Of a stretch of 64,000 bases of DNA, positions 31,241 through 39,980 are shown piece after piece. Under the pieces are notes generated by a model. That model was not told the origin of the DNA, did not search any database, and was given only the letters and a program-made list of their open reading frames with translations. Positions within the stretch are counted from its first letter, which is position 1, and every line of letters begins with the position of its first letter. A program made the position numbers and the translations under genes. Source of the stretch: DASSKK01 sp035690495 (lineage in GTDB: Bacteria; Actinomycetota; Actinomycetes; Propionibacteriales; Nocardioidaceae); contig DASSKK010000109.1 of NCBI GenBank assembly GCA_035690495.1, positions 1-64,000 on the forward strand. Direction: 5' to 3'.

Positions 31241-32911
31241 ACGAATGCCGACGATCTGCTCGAGCAAGCCCGTGCGTGGGCTGCGGAGGACCCCGACCCG
31301 ACGACCAAGGCCGAGCTCGAGGCGCTGATCAAGTCGGTGGAGCAGGATCACCACGAAGACGCGGCCGTCGAGCTGGCCGACCGTTTCGCCGGCACTCTCG
31401 AGTTCGGCACCGCGGGGCTGCGGGGCGCACTGGGCGCGGGGCCGAACCGGATGAACCGGGTGGTGGTGACCCGCGCGGCCGCCGGGCTGGCGGCGTACCT
31501 GAAGGAGCACGGTGCCGGCAGTGACGACGCCGTGGTGATCGGATTCGACGCCCGGTACAACTCGGATGTGTTCGCCCACGACACGGCGGCCGTGATGCGC
31601 GGAGCCGGCCTGCAGGCCCGAGTGCTGCCCCGCCCGCTGCCGACGCCGGTCCTGGCGTTCGCGATCCGCGAGCTCGACTGCGTCGGCGGCGTGATGGTGA
31701 CGGCCAGCCACAACCCGCCGCAGGACAACGGCTACAAGGTCTACCTGGGCGACGGCAGCCAGATCGTCCCACCGGCCGACGTCGAGATCTCCGCCGCGAT
31801 CGAGGCGGTCGGGGCGCTGGCCGACGTGCCTCTCGGCGAGGGGTGGGAGGTGCTCGGCGACGAGGTGCTGGACGCCTACCTGTCGAAGATCGCCGCCCTG
31901 GTCGACGACGGGCCGCGTGACCTGGTCAGCGTGTACACCCCCCTGCACGGCGTCGGTGGGGAGACTGTCGCCCGTGTGTTGGAGCGCGCCGGCTTCCGCG
32001 CGCCACATGTCGCACCCGCCCAGGCCGAGCCGGACCCGGACTTCCCGACGGTGGCGTTCCCGAACCCCGAGGAGCCCGGCGCGATGGACCAGGCGCTCGC
32101 ACTTGCCGAGCAGGTCGGCGCCGACGTCGTGCTCGCCAACGACCCGGACGCGGACCGCTGCGCGGTGGGCGTGCCCGGCCCGCACGGCTGGCGGATGCTC
32201 CGCGGCGACGAGGTCGGCGCCCTGCTCGCCGACGACCTGCTGCGCCGCGGCGTCAGCGGCACGTACGCGACCACGATCGTCTCCTCGTCCCTGCTCGGCA
32301 GGATGGCCGCGGCTCAGGGCCAGCAGTACGTCCAGACGCTGACCGGCTTCAAGTGGCTGGGCCGTGTGGACGGACTGGCCTTCGGCTACGAGGAGGCGTT
32401 GGGCTACTGCGTCGCCCCGGACCTGGTGCGCGACAAGGACGGTGTCTCGGCCCTTCTGCTCTTGGCCAGGCTCGCCGCAGAGCTCAAGGCTCAGGGCCGC
32501 ACGCTGGTCGACGCACTCGACGACATCGCGCGCCGCTACGGCCTGCACGCCACCGACCAGCTCTCGGTGCGCCTGGACGACCCGGCGGAGATCACCGGCG
32601 CGGTCAAGCGGCTGCGGGACACCCCGCCGACCTCGCTGGGCGGACTGGCTGTCGAGCACGTGGACGACCTTGCCCTGGGTGGTGACGGTCTGCCGCCCAC
32701 GGAGGGTCTGAGGTTCCGGCTCGCCGAAGGCGCCCGGGTGGTCGTGCGTCCGTCGGGGACGGAGCCGAAGATCAAGTGCTACCTCGAGGTCGTGGTCCCC
32801 GTCGACGCGCACCAAGCGACCGACGGCGGCAGCGTCGATGCGGCACGGATCGTGGCCGCCGGCCGGCTGAACGCCGTACGCACCGACCTTGAGACCGCCG
32901 CCGGGCTCTGA
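31238..32911 (+). CDS. pmmB: Phospho-sugar mutase (phosphopentomutase/phosphoglucomutase type)
   Basis: A 557-residue alpha-D-phosphohexomutase-superfamily enzyme. RFAGTLEFGTAGLRGALGAG is the N-terminal signature, MVTASHNPPQDNGYKVYLGD contains the phospho-Ser, NDPDADRCAVG is the metal loop, and GYEEALGYCV is the sugar-binding loop. The phosphate-binding VRPSGTEPKIKCYLE is at the C-terminus. In the neighbourhood of deoD and deoC it could convert (deoxy)ribose 1-phosphate to the 5-phosphate, the step linking PNP to DeoC. Such dual-specific mutases are known in this family. The equivalent of mycobacterial PmmB (Rv3308) by synteny. Confidence 0.88.
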   Translation: MTNADDLLEQARAWAAEDPDPTTKAELEALIKSVEQDHHEDAAVELADRFAGTLEFGTAGLRGALGAGPNRMNRVVVTRAAAGLAAYLKEHGAGSDDAVVIGFDARYNSDVFAHDTAAVMRGAGLQARVLPRPLPTPVLAFAIRELDCVGGVMVTASHNPPQDNGYKVYLGDGSQIVPPADVEISAAIEAVGALADVPLGEGWEVLGDEVLDAYLSKIAALVDDGPRDLVSVYTPLHGVGGETVARVLERAGFRAPHVAPAQAEPDPDFPTVAFPNPEEPGAMDQALALAEQVGADVVLANDPDADRCAVGVPGPHGWRMLRGDEVGALLADDLLRRGVSGTYATTIVSSSLLGRMAAAQGQQYVQTLTGFKWLGRVDGLAFGYEEALGYCVAPDLVRDKDGVSALLLLARLAAELKAQGRTLVDALDDIARRYGLHATDQLSVRLDDPAEITGAVKRLRDTPPTSLGGLAVEHVDDLALGGDGLPPTEGLRFRLAEGARVVVRPSGTEPKIKCYLEVVVPVDAHQATDGGSVDAARIVAAGRLNAVRTDLETAAGL

Positions 32912-32921
32912 CCGCGCTCTG

Positions 32922-32979
32922 CCGCGGGTCGCGCCCCATTTACCCGCGGGTCGCGCCCTATTTACCCGCGGGTCGGCGG
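32922..32979. repeat. 22-bp tandem repeat array A (convergent gap)
   Basis: Two full units at 32922-32943 and 32944-32965 differ at one base (CCGCGGGTCGCGCCC followed by C/T and ATTTAC). A partial third unit, CCGCGGGTCGGCGG, ends at the stop of the next gene. The array fills the 68-bp space between the convergent pmmB and PH-like genes. Related arrays lie at 50909, 51412 and 55941. Confidence 0.7.
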
Positions 32980-33618
32980 TCAGAGCAGGCAGGCCACCAC
33001 GAACGCGACGAGCGTGACGGCGAGGCCGACGACCTCGGGCAGCGCCGGACGTCGACGCACCTCACCGCGCGACGCGGAGGAGCCCTTCTTGGCCTGCTCG
33101 ACGAGCTCCTCGATCTTGGTGACCACGAACGTCTGGTAGGTCATCGCGGTCTGGTCGGGTGCGGCCATCTCGGCCTTGCGGATGAACTCGTGCAGCCGTG
33201 ACTCGCCGAGCGGCGAGGTGTAGCGGCGGCGCTTGGTGCGCATCTGCGCCCGCACAGAATCGCCGATGCCGACGCAGACGTACTTCTTGTCGCCCACCCA
33301 CACCGCGAGCGTCTGCCCCATCCCCACCTCGTCGATGGCCGCCAGCGGCACCTCGGTGTCGGTCACGCTGTTCTTCAGCAGCAGCGTGTGCGGGTACGCC
33401 GTGGCGCGCGGCCGCAGCTGCGTGGCCCAGACCAGGATCGCCACGAAGGCCGCCGCGATGCCGACCCGCAGCCCGACCACCGTGTGCACGACGGCCGCGA
33501 CGTACACCACCGTGAACACCGCGCACGCCACGCCTGCGACGCCGAGGATCTGCCCGGAGGTGGGCTTGAACTGCTCCACCGGGGTGGGCTCCGAGGTCGC
33601 GGTACGCAACAGCTGCAT
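32980..33618 (-). CDS. PH-like-domain membrane protein of unknown function
   Basis: A 212-residue protein. Two membrane helices lie near residues 23-47 and 50-66, a soluble part with beta-strand character covers about 70-150 (LLLKNSVTDTEVPLAAIDEV, LAVWVGDKKYVCVGIGDSVR), and a third helix closes the C-terminus (about 190-211). This is the pattern of actinobacterial bPH-domain membrane proteins. I chose the ATG at 33618, which follows a CAGAAT box by 6 nt. The frame continues upstream to about 33669. Function unknown. Its stop abuts repeat array A. Confidence 0.65.
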   Translation of the reverse strand: MQLLRTATSEPTPVEQFKPTSGQILGVAGVACAVFTVVYVAAVVHTVVGLRVGIAAAFVAILVWATQLRPRATAYPHTLLLKNSVTDTEVPLAAIDEVGMGQTLAVWVGDKKYVCVGIGDSVRAQMRTKRRRYTSPLGESRLHEFIRKAEMAAPDQTAMTYQTFVVTKIEELVEQAKKGSSASRGEVRRRPALPEVVGLAVTLVAFVVACLL

Positions 33619-33670
33619 GCCCCGATTCTGCCCCGCCGCCCGCAATTGAGCACAACCGCCGCCGCACACC

Positions 33671-33685
33671 TATGCTGGTGCGGTG
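33671..33685 (+). promoter_or_regulatory. Leaderless-type promoter of deoC
   Basis: TATGCT at 33671-33676, 6 nt, then GTG at 33683. A TTGAGC 19 bp upstream could serve as a weak -35. Confidence 0.5.
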
Positions 33686-34657
33686 ACCACCACCAGCCCC
33701 AGCCGCGCGTCGGCTCTCGCCGACGTGACCGGCTCGGAGGCCTCTCTGCGGCGCTTCCTGCACGGCTTGCCCGGCGTGGACCAGGTGGGCGCGGAAGAGC
33801 GCGCCGCGACGCTGGCCACACGGTCGATCAAGACCACCTCGAAGCAGTTCGCGCTCGACTTGGCGATCGCCATGGTCGACCTGACCACGCTCGAGGGCCA
33901 GGACACCCCCGGCAAGGTGCGCGCACTGTGCGCCAAGGCCGTCCGGCCCGACCCCGCCGACCCGACCGCCCCGAGCGTGGCGGCGGTCTGCGTCTACCCC
34001 GACATGGTGCCGACCGCCAAGCACGCCCTCGGCGACTCCGGGATCCACGTGGCCTCGGTGGCGACCTCCTTCCCGTCGGGGCGGGCCGCGATGCAGGTCA
34101 GGCTCGCCGACGCGCGCGACGCGGTGGCGGCGGGCGCCGACGAGATCGACATGGTCATCGACCGCGGGGAGTTCCTCGCCGGCCGCTACCTGGAGGTGTA
34201 CGACGAGATCGTCGCGGTCCGCGAGGCGTGCGCACGCGACGACGGCTCGTCCGCGCACCTGAAGGTGATCCTGGAGACCGGCGAGCTCGCGACCTACGAC
34301 AACGTGCGCCGCGCCTCGTGGCTGGCGATGCTGGCCGGCGCCGACTTCATCAAGACCAGCACCGGCAAGGTGCAGCCCGCCGCCACACTGCCGGTGACGA
34401 TGGTGATGCTCGAGGCGGTGCGCGACTTCCGGGAGGCCACCGGCACGAGGATCGGCGTGAAGCCTGCCGGTGGGATCCGCTCCGCCAAGGACGCGATCAG
34501 GTACCTCGTCGTGGTCAACGAGGTCGCCGGACCGGACTGGCTGGACCCCGGCCTCTTCCGCTTCGGCGCCTCCTCGCTGCTCAACGACCTGCTCATGCAG
34601 CGCACGAAGATGAAGACCGGCCGCTACTCCGGCCCCGACTACTTCACCTTGGACTGA
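33683..34657 (+). CDS. deoC: Deoxyribose-phosphate aldolase
   Basis: A 324-residue class I aldolase that splits 2-deoxyribose 5-phosphate to acetaldehyde and glyceraldehyde 3-phosphate. ADFIKTSTGKVQPAATLP holds the Schiff-base Lys, RIGVKPAGGIRSAKDAIRYL holds the proton-relay Lys, and the catalytic Asp is in DEIDMVIDRG. The protein has an N-terminal extension relative to the E. coli enzyme, as usual in actinobacteria. It overlaps the first aldehyde dehydrogenase gene (ATGA), so the product acetaldehyde is likely oxidised by its operon partner. Confidence 0.93.
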   Translation: MTTTSPSRASALADVTGSEASLRRFLHGLPGVDQVGAEERAATLATRSIKTTSKQFALDLAIAMVDLTTLEGQDTPGKVRALCAKAVRPDPADPTAPSVAAVCVYPDMVPTAKHALGDSGIHVASVATSFPSGRAAMQVRLADARDAVAAGADEIDMVIDRGEFLAGRYLEVYDEIVAVREACARDDGSSAHLKVILETGELATYDNVRRASWLAMLAGADFIKTSTGKVQPAATLPVTMVMLEAVRDFREATGTRIGVKPAGGIRSAKDAIRYLVVVNEVAGPDWLDPGLFRFGASSLLNDLLMQRTKMKTGRYSGPDYFTLD

Positions 34658-36159
34658 TGATGGTTTCGACAAGCTCGGTTTCGACAGGCTCGGTTTCGAA
34701 AGGCTCAACCGGCGGAGGCGGCTTCGAGTACGCACCGGCACCGGAGTCCCGGGCGATCGTGGACATCCGCTCGTCGTACGGACTGTTCGTCGACGGCGGG
34801 TTCGTGGACTCGCTGGGCGGGCGGTCGTTCAAGACCGTCAACCCGGCCACCGAGGAGGTCCTGGCCGAGGTCAGCGAGGCGTCGGAGGAGGACGTCGACC
34901 TCGCCGTGAAGGCGGCCCGGCGTGCCCACTCCCGCACCTGGTCGCGGATGTCGGGACGGGAGCGTTCGAAGTACCTGTTCCGGATCGCCCGCATCCTGGC
35001 CGAGCGCAGCCGCGAGCTCGCCGTCCTCGAGTCGATCGACAACGGTAAGCCGATCCGCGAGTCGCGCGACGTCGACGTACCCATCGCTGCCGCGCACTTC
35101 TTCCACTACGCGGGCTGGGCCGACAAGCTCGAGTACGCAGGTTTCGGCACTGATCCTCGGCCACTCGGAGTCGCGGGACAGGTGATCCCGTGGAACTTCC
35201 CGCTGCTGATGCTGGCCTGGAAGATCGCGCCGGCGCTGGCCTGCGGCAACACCGTCGTGCTCAAGCCGGCCGAGACCACGCCGCTGACCGCTCTGCTGTT
35301 CGCCGAGATCTGCCAGCAGGCCGACCTGCCGCCCGGCGTGGTGAACATCCTCACCGGTGCCGGCGAGACCGGCCGTGCCCTGGTGTCCCACCCGGACGTC
35401 GACAAGGTCGCGTTCACCGGGTCGACGGAGGTCGGCAAGTCGATCGCCAGGACCGTCGCCGGCACCGACAAGCGGGTCACCCTCGAGCTCGGCGGCAAGG
35501 CCGCGAACATCGTCTTCGACGACGCGCCGATCGACCAGGCCGTCGAGGGCATCGTGAACGGGATCTTCTTCAACCAGGGCCACGTGTGCTGCGCGGGGTC
35601 GCGGCTGCTGGTCCAGGAGTCGGTCGCCGACGAGGTGCTCGCCCGGCTGAAGCGGCGGATGGCCACGCTGCGCGTCGGCGATCCGCTGGACAAGAACACC
35701 GACATCGGCGCGATCAACTCCGCGGAGCAGCTGGCGAAGATCCGCGAGCTGTCGGACATCGGCGAGTCCGAGGTGGCCGGCGGCGACGGCGAGCGGTGGT
35801 CGCCGGCGTGCGACCTGCCGGCGCACGGCTACTGGTTCCCGCCGACGGTGTTCACCGGCGTCTCGCAGGCGCACCGGATCGCGCGCGAGGAGATCTTCGG
35901 TCCCGTGCTTTCGGTGATCACGTTCCGCACCCCAGGCGAGGCCGTGGAGAAGGCGAACAACACGCCGTACGGGCTCTCCGCAGGAGTCTGGACCGACAAG
36001 GGCTCGCGGATCCTGTCGATCGCGAACCGGCTGCGCGCCGGCGTGGTGTGGGCCAACACGTTCAACAAGTTCGACCCGACCAGCCCGTTCGGCGGCTACA
36101 AGGAGTCGGGCTACGGCCGCGAGGGTGGCCGGCACGGTCTGGAGGCCTACCTCAAGTGA
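34657..36159 (+). CDS. Aldehyde dehydrogenase (deoC operon, catalytic)
   Basis: A 500-residue NAD(P)-dependent ALDH, probably oxidising the acetaldehyde made by DeoC. VIPWNFPLLMLAWKIAPALA binds NAD, FTGSTEVGKSI is the cofactor loop, LELGGKAANIVFDD carries the general base Glu near residue 277, and FFNQGHVCCAGSR carries the catalytic Cys near 312. The first 20 residues (MVSTSSVSTGSVSKG) are unlike any ALDH and are encoded by a 15-bp tandem repeat. The ATG at 34657 overlaps the deoC stop. A start further in, before SYGLFVDGGF, would also give a normal enzyme. Confidence 0.9.
   Translation: MMVSTSSVSTGSVSKGSTGGGGFEYAPAPESRAIVDIRSSYGLFVDGGFVDSLGGRSFKTVNPATEEVLAEVSEASEEDVDLAVKAARRAHSRTWSRMSGRERSKYLFRIARILAERSRELAVLESIDNGKPIRESRDVDVPIAAAHFFHYAGWADKLEYAGFGTDPRPLGVAGQVIPWNFPLLMLAWKIAPALACGNTVVLKPAETTPLTALLFAEICQQADLPPGVVNILTGAGETGRALVSHPDVDKVAFTGSTEVGKSIARTVAGTDKRVTLELGGKAANIVFDDAPIDQAVEGIVNGIFFNQGHVCCAGSRLLVQESVADEVLARLKRRMATLRVGDPLDKNTDIGAINSAEQLAKIRELSDIGESEVAGGDGERWSPACDLPAHGYWFPPTVFTGVSQAHRIAREEIFGPVLSVITFRTPGEAVEKANNTPYGLSAGVWTDKGSRILSIANRLRAGVVWANTFNKFDPTSPFGGYKESGYGREGGRHGLEAYLK
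34662..34706 (+). repeat. Three tandem copies of a 15-bp repeat
   Basis: GGTTTCGACAAGCTC (34662-34676), GGTTTCGACAGGCTC (34677-34691) and GGTTTCGAAAGGCTC (34692-34706), followed by AACC. The motif is like the GGTTTCGACAGGCTCAACC element that I recall as dispersed in Nocardioides-type genomes. Here it is translated as the ALDH N-terminus. A single related copy is at 52045-52063. Confidence 0.75.
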
Positions 36160-37034
36160 GCCGAATCGACGTGCGCAAGACCTACAAGCTCTACATCGGC
36201 GGTGCCTTCCCGCGCTCGGAGTCCGGACGCTCGTACGTCGTGGAGGACACCAAGGGACGCTTCCTCGCGAACGCGGCCGCGGCCTCCCGCAAGGACGCCC
36301 GCGACGCCGTGCAGGCGGCTCGCAAGGCGTTCGCCGGCTGGTCCGCGCGCACGCCGTACAACCGTGGCCAGGTGCTCTACCGGGTCGCGGAGGTGATGGA
36401 GGGCCGCCGCGCACAGTTCGTCGAAGACGTGCAGCGCAGCGAGGGGCTGACCAAGCGCCAGGCCGACGCAGCGGTAGACACCGCGATCGACCGGCTCGTC
36501 TGGTACGCCGGGTGGCCAGACAAGATCGCCCAGGTCGTCGGCGGCACGAACCCGGTTGCGGCGCCGTACTTCAACTTCTCGGTCCCGGAACCGACCGGGA
36601 TCGTCGCGGTGATCGCGCCGCAGGAGTCATCGCTGCTCGGGCTCGTCAGTGTGCTGGCCCCGGTCGTGGTCACCGGCAACACCTGCGTGCTGGCCGCCTC
36701 GCAGCGCCGGCCGCTTCCGGCCATCACGCTGTCCGAGGTGCTGGCTACCTCCGACGTGCCCGGCGGGGTCGTCGACATCCTCACCGGGTCGCTGTCCGAC
36801 ACCGCCGGCTGGCTGGCCTCGCACATGGACGTCAACGCGATCGACCTGACCGGCCTCGCGGGCACGGCGGACGCCGCCGAGCGCGCGACCGACCTCGAGC
36901 AGGCCGCCGCCGAGAACCTCAAGCGGGTGCTTCGGCCCGAGGCAGCCGAGCCGGACTGGACCGAGCCGCCGGGGCTGGAGCGGATGACTGCGTTCCTGGA
37001 GACCAAGACCGTCTGGCACCCGATCGGCGTGTGA
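36156..37034 (+). CDS. Half-length aldehyde dehydrogenase homologue without catalytic domain
   Basis: A 292-residue protein with only the N-terminal NAD-binding half of an ALDH: TYKLYIGGAFPRSESGRSYV, ARKAFAGWSARTPYNRGQVL, PEPTGIVAVIAPQESSLLGL and GGVVDILTGSLSDTAGWLASH. It then ends FLETKTVWHPIGV. The ELGGK Glu motif and the catalytic Cys region are absent. The end is clean, with no downstream ALDH-like frame, so it looks like a settled short form rather than a fresh truncation. The GTG at 36156 overlaps the ALDH stop (GTGA). It may pair with the full ALDH as a non-catalytic subunit; that is speculation. Confidence 0.8.
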   Translation: MSRIDVRKTYKLYIGGAFPRSESGRSYVVEDTKGRFLANAAAASRKDARDAVQAARKAFAGWSARTPYNRGQVLYRVAEVMEGRRAQFVEDVQRSEGLTKRQADAAVDTAIDRLVWYAGWPDKIAQVVGGTNPVAAPYFNFSVPEPTGIVAVIAPQESSLLGLVSVLAPVVVTGNTCVLAASQRRPLPAITLSEVLATSDVPGGVVDILTGSLSDTAGWLASHMDVNAIDLTGLAGTADAAERATDLEQAAAENLKRVLRPEAAEPDWTEPPGLERMTAFLETKTVWHPIGV

Positions 37035-37038
37035 GCCT

Positions 37039-38304
37039 TCAGTCCCTCGCGAGCCCGGCCACGTCCCGCTTGACCACCAGCAGCGCTACGTCGTCGTCGA
37101 CGTTGTGCGCGGCGACCATCGCGGCCATCACGTGCGCGCACCCCTCCTCCGCGGTGCGCATCCCCTGGTGGACGACATCCCGGAGCTCGCGCAGGCCCTG
37201 GTCGATGTCCTCCCCACGCCTTTCGACGAGACCGTCGGTGAACAGGCAGAGCAGCCCACCGTCGGGGAGCACGAGCCGGACCGTGTCCCGGCGCGGCTGC
37301 GGCAGCACGCCGAGCATCACGTCGGCGGGGCGCTCGAGCAGCTCGGCCCCCTCCCCCGGGTACGACACCACCGCAGGGAGGTGCCCGGCAGAGGCGAGCC
37401 GCACCTCGCCGCTTGTCGGGTCGACCACGGCGTAGGCCGCGGTCGCGGTCTGTCCGGGCTCGAAGTGCTGTATCTCCCGGTCCAACCGGTCCAGGACGCT
37501 GGCCGGGTCGTCGTCCTCGAGCGCGTAGGCGCGCAGTGCGCTGCGGAGCCGGCCCATGACGGTGGCGGCCCGCAGCCCGTGACCCATCACGTCCCCGACC
37601 GTGGCCCCTATCAGCCCGCCGGGCAGAGCGAAGACGTCGTACCAGTCGCCGCCGACCCCGGTGACGCTGTCCGGGACGTAGCGTGCCGCAAGGTCCAGCC
37701 CGGGGACGTCGGGCAGCTGCGCCGGCGCGAGCCCGCGCTGCAAGGCCACCGCGGCCGCCGTGTCCGACCGGGCCTGGGCCCCGCCGATCGCGCCCGCGGC
37801 CCGGTCGGCGACCTGTTCGAGGAGAGCGACGTCGTTTGCGGTGAAGTCCCGCGCCTGCAACGTGCCGACGTGCAGGACCCCGAGCACCACGTCGCCGTCC
37901 AGCAACGGGACGCCGAGCATCGACTTGATGCCCTTGTACAGGAGCACCGGATTCACCACGCTGGCGGGCGTCACCTCGTCGAGCACCACCGGGCGGCGCT
38001 CGGCTGCGACACGGCCCGCGAACCCCCTCCCCAGCGGCACCCGCGACCCCTGACGGACCTCCTCTTCCAATCCGCGTGCGGCCGAAGCGACGAGGAAGCG
38101 CCCGGACTCGTCCATCAGCAGCACCGCGGCGGTGTCGGTGCCGAGCAGCTCGCGGACCCGCTCGAGCAGCTCGGCAAAGAGCTCATCGACGTCGAGCCTG
38201 GACAGGGCCACGTCTGTGACCGCGAGCAGCCGACGGAGCCGCTCCTCGGTGCTCTCCTCGGCAGCCGGTTCGGGGCCGGCCTGCGGCTCCGGCATCGTGG
38301 ACAC
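37039..38304 (-). CDS. GAF-domain PP2C/SpoIIE-type serine phosphatase
   Basis: A 421-residue signalling protein. The GAF domain is at about residues 40-185 (TDTAAVLLMDESGRFLVASA, IKSMLGVPLLDGDVVLGVLH). The SpoIIE/RsbU PPM phosphatase domain is at about 200-418, with the metal Asp residues in GVGGDWYDVFALPGG and GDVMGHGLRAATVMGRL, and LCLFTDGLVERRGEDID. It would dephosphorylate an anti-sigma-factor antagonist in partner-switching control; no partner lies nearby. The start GTG at 38304 follows a TAGTGT box by 6 nt. An earlier GTG at 38310 abuts the box and is less likely. Confidence 0.87.
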   Translation of the reverse strand: MSTMPEPQAGPEPAAEESTEERLRRLLAVTDVALSRLDVDELFAELLERVRELLGTDTAAVLLMDESGRFLVASAARGLEEEVRQGSRVPLGRGFAGRVAAERRPVVLDEVTPASVVNPVLLYKGIKSMLGVPLLDGDVVLGVLHVGTLQARDFTANDVALLEQVADRAAGAIGGAQARSDTAAAVALQRGLAPAQLPDVPGLDLAARYVPDSVTGVGGDWYDVFALPGGLIGATVGDVMGHGLRAATVMGRLRSALRAYALEDDDPASVLDRLDREIQHFEPGQTATAAYAVVDPTSGEVRLASAGHLPAVVSYPGEGAELLERPADVMLGVLPQPRRDTVRLVLPDGGLLCLFTDGLVERRGEDIDQGLRELRDVVHQGMRTAEEGCAHVMAAMVAAHNVDDDVALLVVKRDVAGLARD

Positions 38305-38316
38305 GGGCACACACTA
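38302..38316 (-). promoter_or_regulatory. Leaderless-type promoter of the PP2C gene
   Basis: On the minus strand TAGTGT (38316-38311), then 6 nt, then GTG at 38304. Confidence 0.5.
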
Positions 38317-38341
38317 TGCCAATGCGAGGCGGCGAACCCGT

Positions 38342-39439
38342 TCAGACCGATGCGCCGAGAGCGGCGTACGCCGGCTTGATCGCGGAGTTGATCAGCTCCA
38401 GTCGCTCGTCGAACGGCAGGAACGCCGACTTCATCGCGTTGATCGTGAACCAGCGAAGGTCGTTGACGCCGTAGCCGAACGCGTCGACCAGCTTGGCCAT
38501 CTCAGCGCTCATCGACGTGCCGCTCATCAGCCGGTTGTCGGTGTTCACCGTGACCCGGAACCGCAGGCGGGTCAGCACGCCGATCGGATGCTCGACGATC
38601 GAGGGTGCCGCTCCCGTCTGGATGTTCGAGGACGGGCACATCTCGAGCGGGATCCGCTTGTCGCGGACGTAGGACGCGAGCCGGCCCAGCTTCGCGTCCG
38701 ATCCGTCGGTGACAGCGATGTCGTCGATGATGCGTACGCCGTGCCCGAGGCGGTCCGCGCCGCACCACTGGATCGCCTGCCAGATCGACGGCAGCCCGAA
38801 CGCCTCACCGGCATGGATGGTGAAGTGCGCGTTCTCGCGCTGGAGGTACTCGAACGCGTCCAGATGCCGGGTCGGCGGGTAGCCGGCCTCAGCGCCGGCG
38901 ATGTCGAACCCGGCGACGCCCTGGTCGCGGTAGATGACGGCCAGCTCGGCGATCTCCATCGAGCGCGCCTGGTGCCGCATCGCGGTGAGCAGCTGGCGTA
39001 CGACGATGGGGGTGCCGGCATGCCTTGCCTGGTGCTCCCCCTCGGCGAACCCGGCGCCGACGGCCTCGACGACCTCGGGAAGACTCAGCCCGCCGGACAG
39101 GTGCTGCTCGGGGGCGTACCGCACTTCGGCGTACACCACGCCGTCGGCGGCGAGGTCCTCGGCGCACTCGCGGGCGACGCGTCGCAGGTTCTCGGCGCTC
39201 TGCATCACGGCCACCGTGTGGGTGAACGTCTCCAGGTAGCGCACCAGCGACCCGGAGTCCGCGGAGTCGACGAACCAGGCCTGCAACGATTCCGCGTCGG
39301 GGGCAGGCAGCTCATGGCCGATCGGGCCCGCGAGGTCGAGGACGGTCTGCGGACGCAGGCCGCCGTCCAGGTGGTCGTGGAGCAGCACCTTCGGTGCCCG
39401 CCGGACGAGATCGGGAATGTCGGCGATAGGTTCGGGCAT
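38342..39439 (-). CDS. add: Adenosine deaminase
   Basis: A 365-residue zinc enzyme that deaminates (deoxy)adenosine to (deoxy)inosine, the substrate of the PNP encoded at 29.6 kb. VLLHDHLDGGLRP is the N-terminal HxH zinc motif, FTIHAGEAFG carries the third His and catalytic Glu, RLGHGVRII the next His, and NTDNRLMSGTSM the terminal Asp. The ATG at 39439 begins MPEPIADIPDLV. Its start region is only 27 bp from the divergent MaoC-like gene. It is separate from the deoA-cdd operon, which reads the same way 1.3 kb further on. Confidence 0.93.
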   Translation of the reverse strand: MPEPIADIPDLVRRAPKVLLHDHLDGGLRPQTVLDLAGPIGHELPAPDAESLQAWFVDSADSGSLVRYLETFTHTVAVMQSAENLRRVARECAEDLAADGVVYAEVRYAPEQHLSGGLSLPEVVEAVGAGFAEGEHQARHAGTPIVVRQLLTAMRHQARSMEIAELAVIYRDQGVAGFDIAGAEAGYPPTRHLDAFEYLQRENAHFTIHAGEAFGLPSIWQAIQWCGADRLGHGVRIIDDIAVTDGSDAKLGRLASYVRDKRIPLEMCPSSNIQTGAAPSIVEHPIGVLTRLRFRVTVNTDNRLMSGTSMSAEMAKLVDAFGYGVNDLRWFTINAMKSAFLPFDERLELINSAIKPAYAALGASV

Positions 39440-39466
39440 ACCGCCATCCAACCAGGAGGAGGGAGC

Positions 39467-39919
39467 ATGCGGACCTTCACCAGCCTCGAGGATCTCGACG
39501 CGGCGGTCGGTGAGCCGCTCGGCGTCAGCGACTGGCTCGAGATCACCCAGGACCGGGTCGACGCGTTCGCCGACGCCACCGGGGACCACCAGTGGATCCA
39601 CGTCGACGTCGAGCGAGCCACGGACGGGCCGTTCGGCACGACCATCGCGCACGGCTACCTGACCCTCTCGCTGATCCCGCAGTTCAGCCCGCAGCTGTTC
39701 GACCTGCAGACGCCCGGGGCCCGGTTGAACTACGGGGTGAACAAGGTCCGCTTCCCGAGCCCGGTCAAGGTCGGCTCCCGGATCCGCGCCACCGCGACGA
39801 TCACCGACCTGGCAGACGTGCCGGCCGGCAAGCAGATGGTCACCAAGTACGTCGTCGAGATCGAGGACGAGGAGAAGCCCGCCTGCGTCGCCGAAGCGGT
39901 CGTGCTCCTGCTCGGCTGA
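39467..39919 (+). CDS. MaoC-family dehydratase (hot-dog fold)
   Basis: A 150-residue (R)-specific enoyl-CoA hydratase-like protein. FADATGDHQWIHVDVERA contains the catalytic Asp and His of the hydratase-2 motif. FGTTIAHGYLTLSLIPQF is the second family motif and VRFPSPVKVGSRIRATATI the hot-dog core. It has a strong ribosome site (AGGAGGAGGGA just before the ATG), unlike many neighbours. It resembles single-domain MaoC proteins that take short or medium acyl-CoAs. Divergent from add and probably monocistronic. Confidence 0.87.
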   Translation: MRTFTSLEDLDAAVGEPLGVSDWLEITQDRVDAFADATGDHQWIHVDVERATDGPFGTTIAHGYLTLSLIPQFSPQLFDLQTPGARLNYGVNKVRFPSPVKVGSRIRATATITDLADVPAGKQMVTKYVVEIEDEEKPACVAEAVVLLLG

Positions 39920-39964
39920 TATCGGTCGGCACACTACGGACCAGCCGCGTTCGGCTAGTAGTGC

Positions 39965-39980
39965 TACGCTGTCGCACATG
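39965..39980 (+). promoter_or_regulatory. Leaderless-type promoter of the phd-like antitoxin
   Basis: TACGCT at 39965-39970, 7 nt, then ATG at 39978. GTGC and GCAC half-sites flank the box (39961-39964, 39973-39976) and may be part of an operator. Confidence 0.45.

Noticed and set aside
36156..37034. The short ALDH as a frameshifted full-length gene.
   Set aside because: No ALDH catalytic-domain sequence is found in any frame after 37034; the next gene on the other strand begins its 3' end at once.
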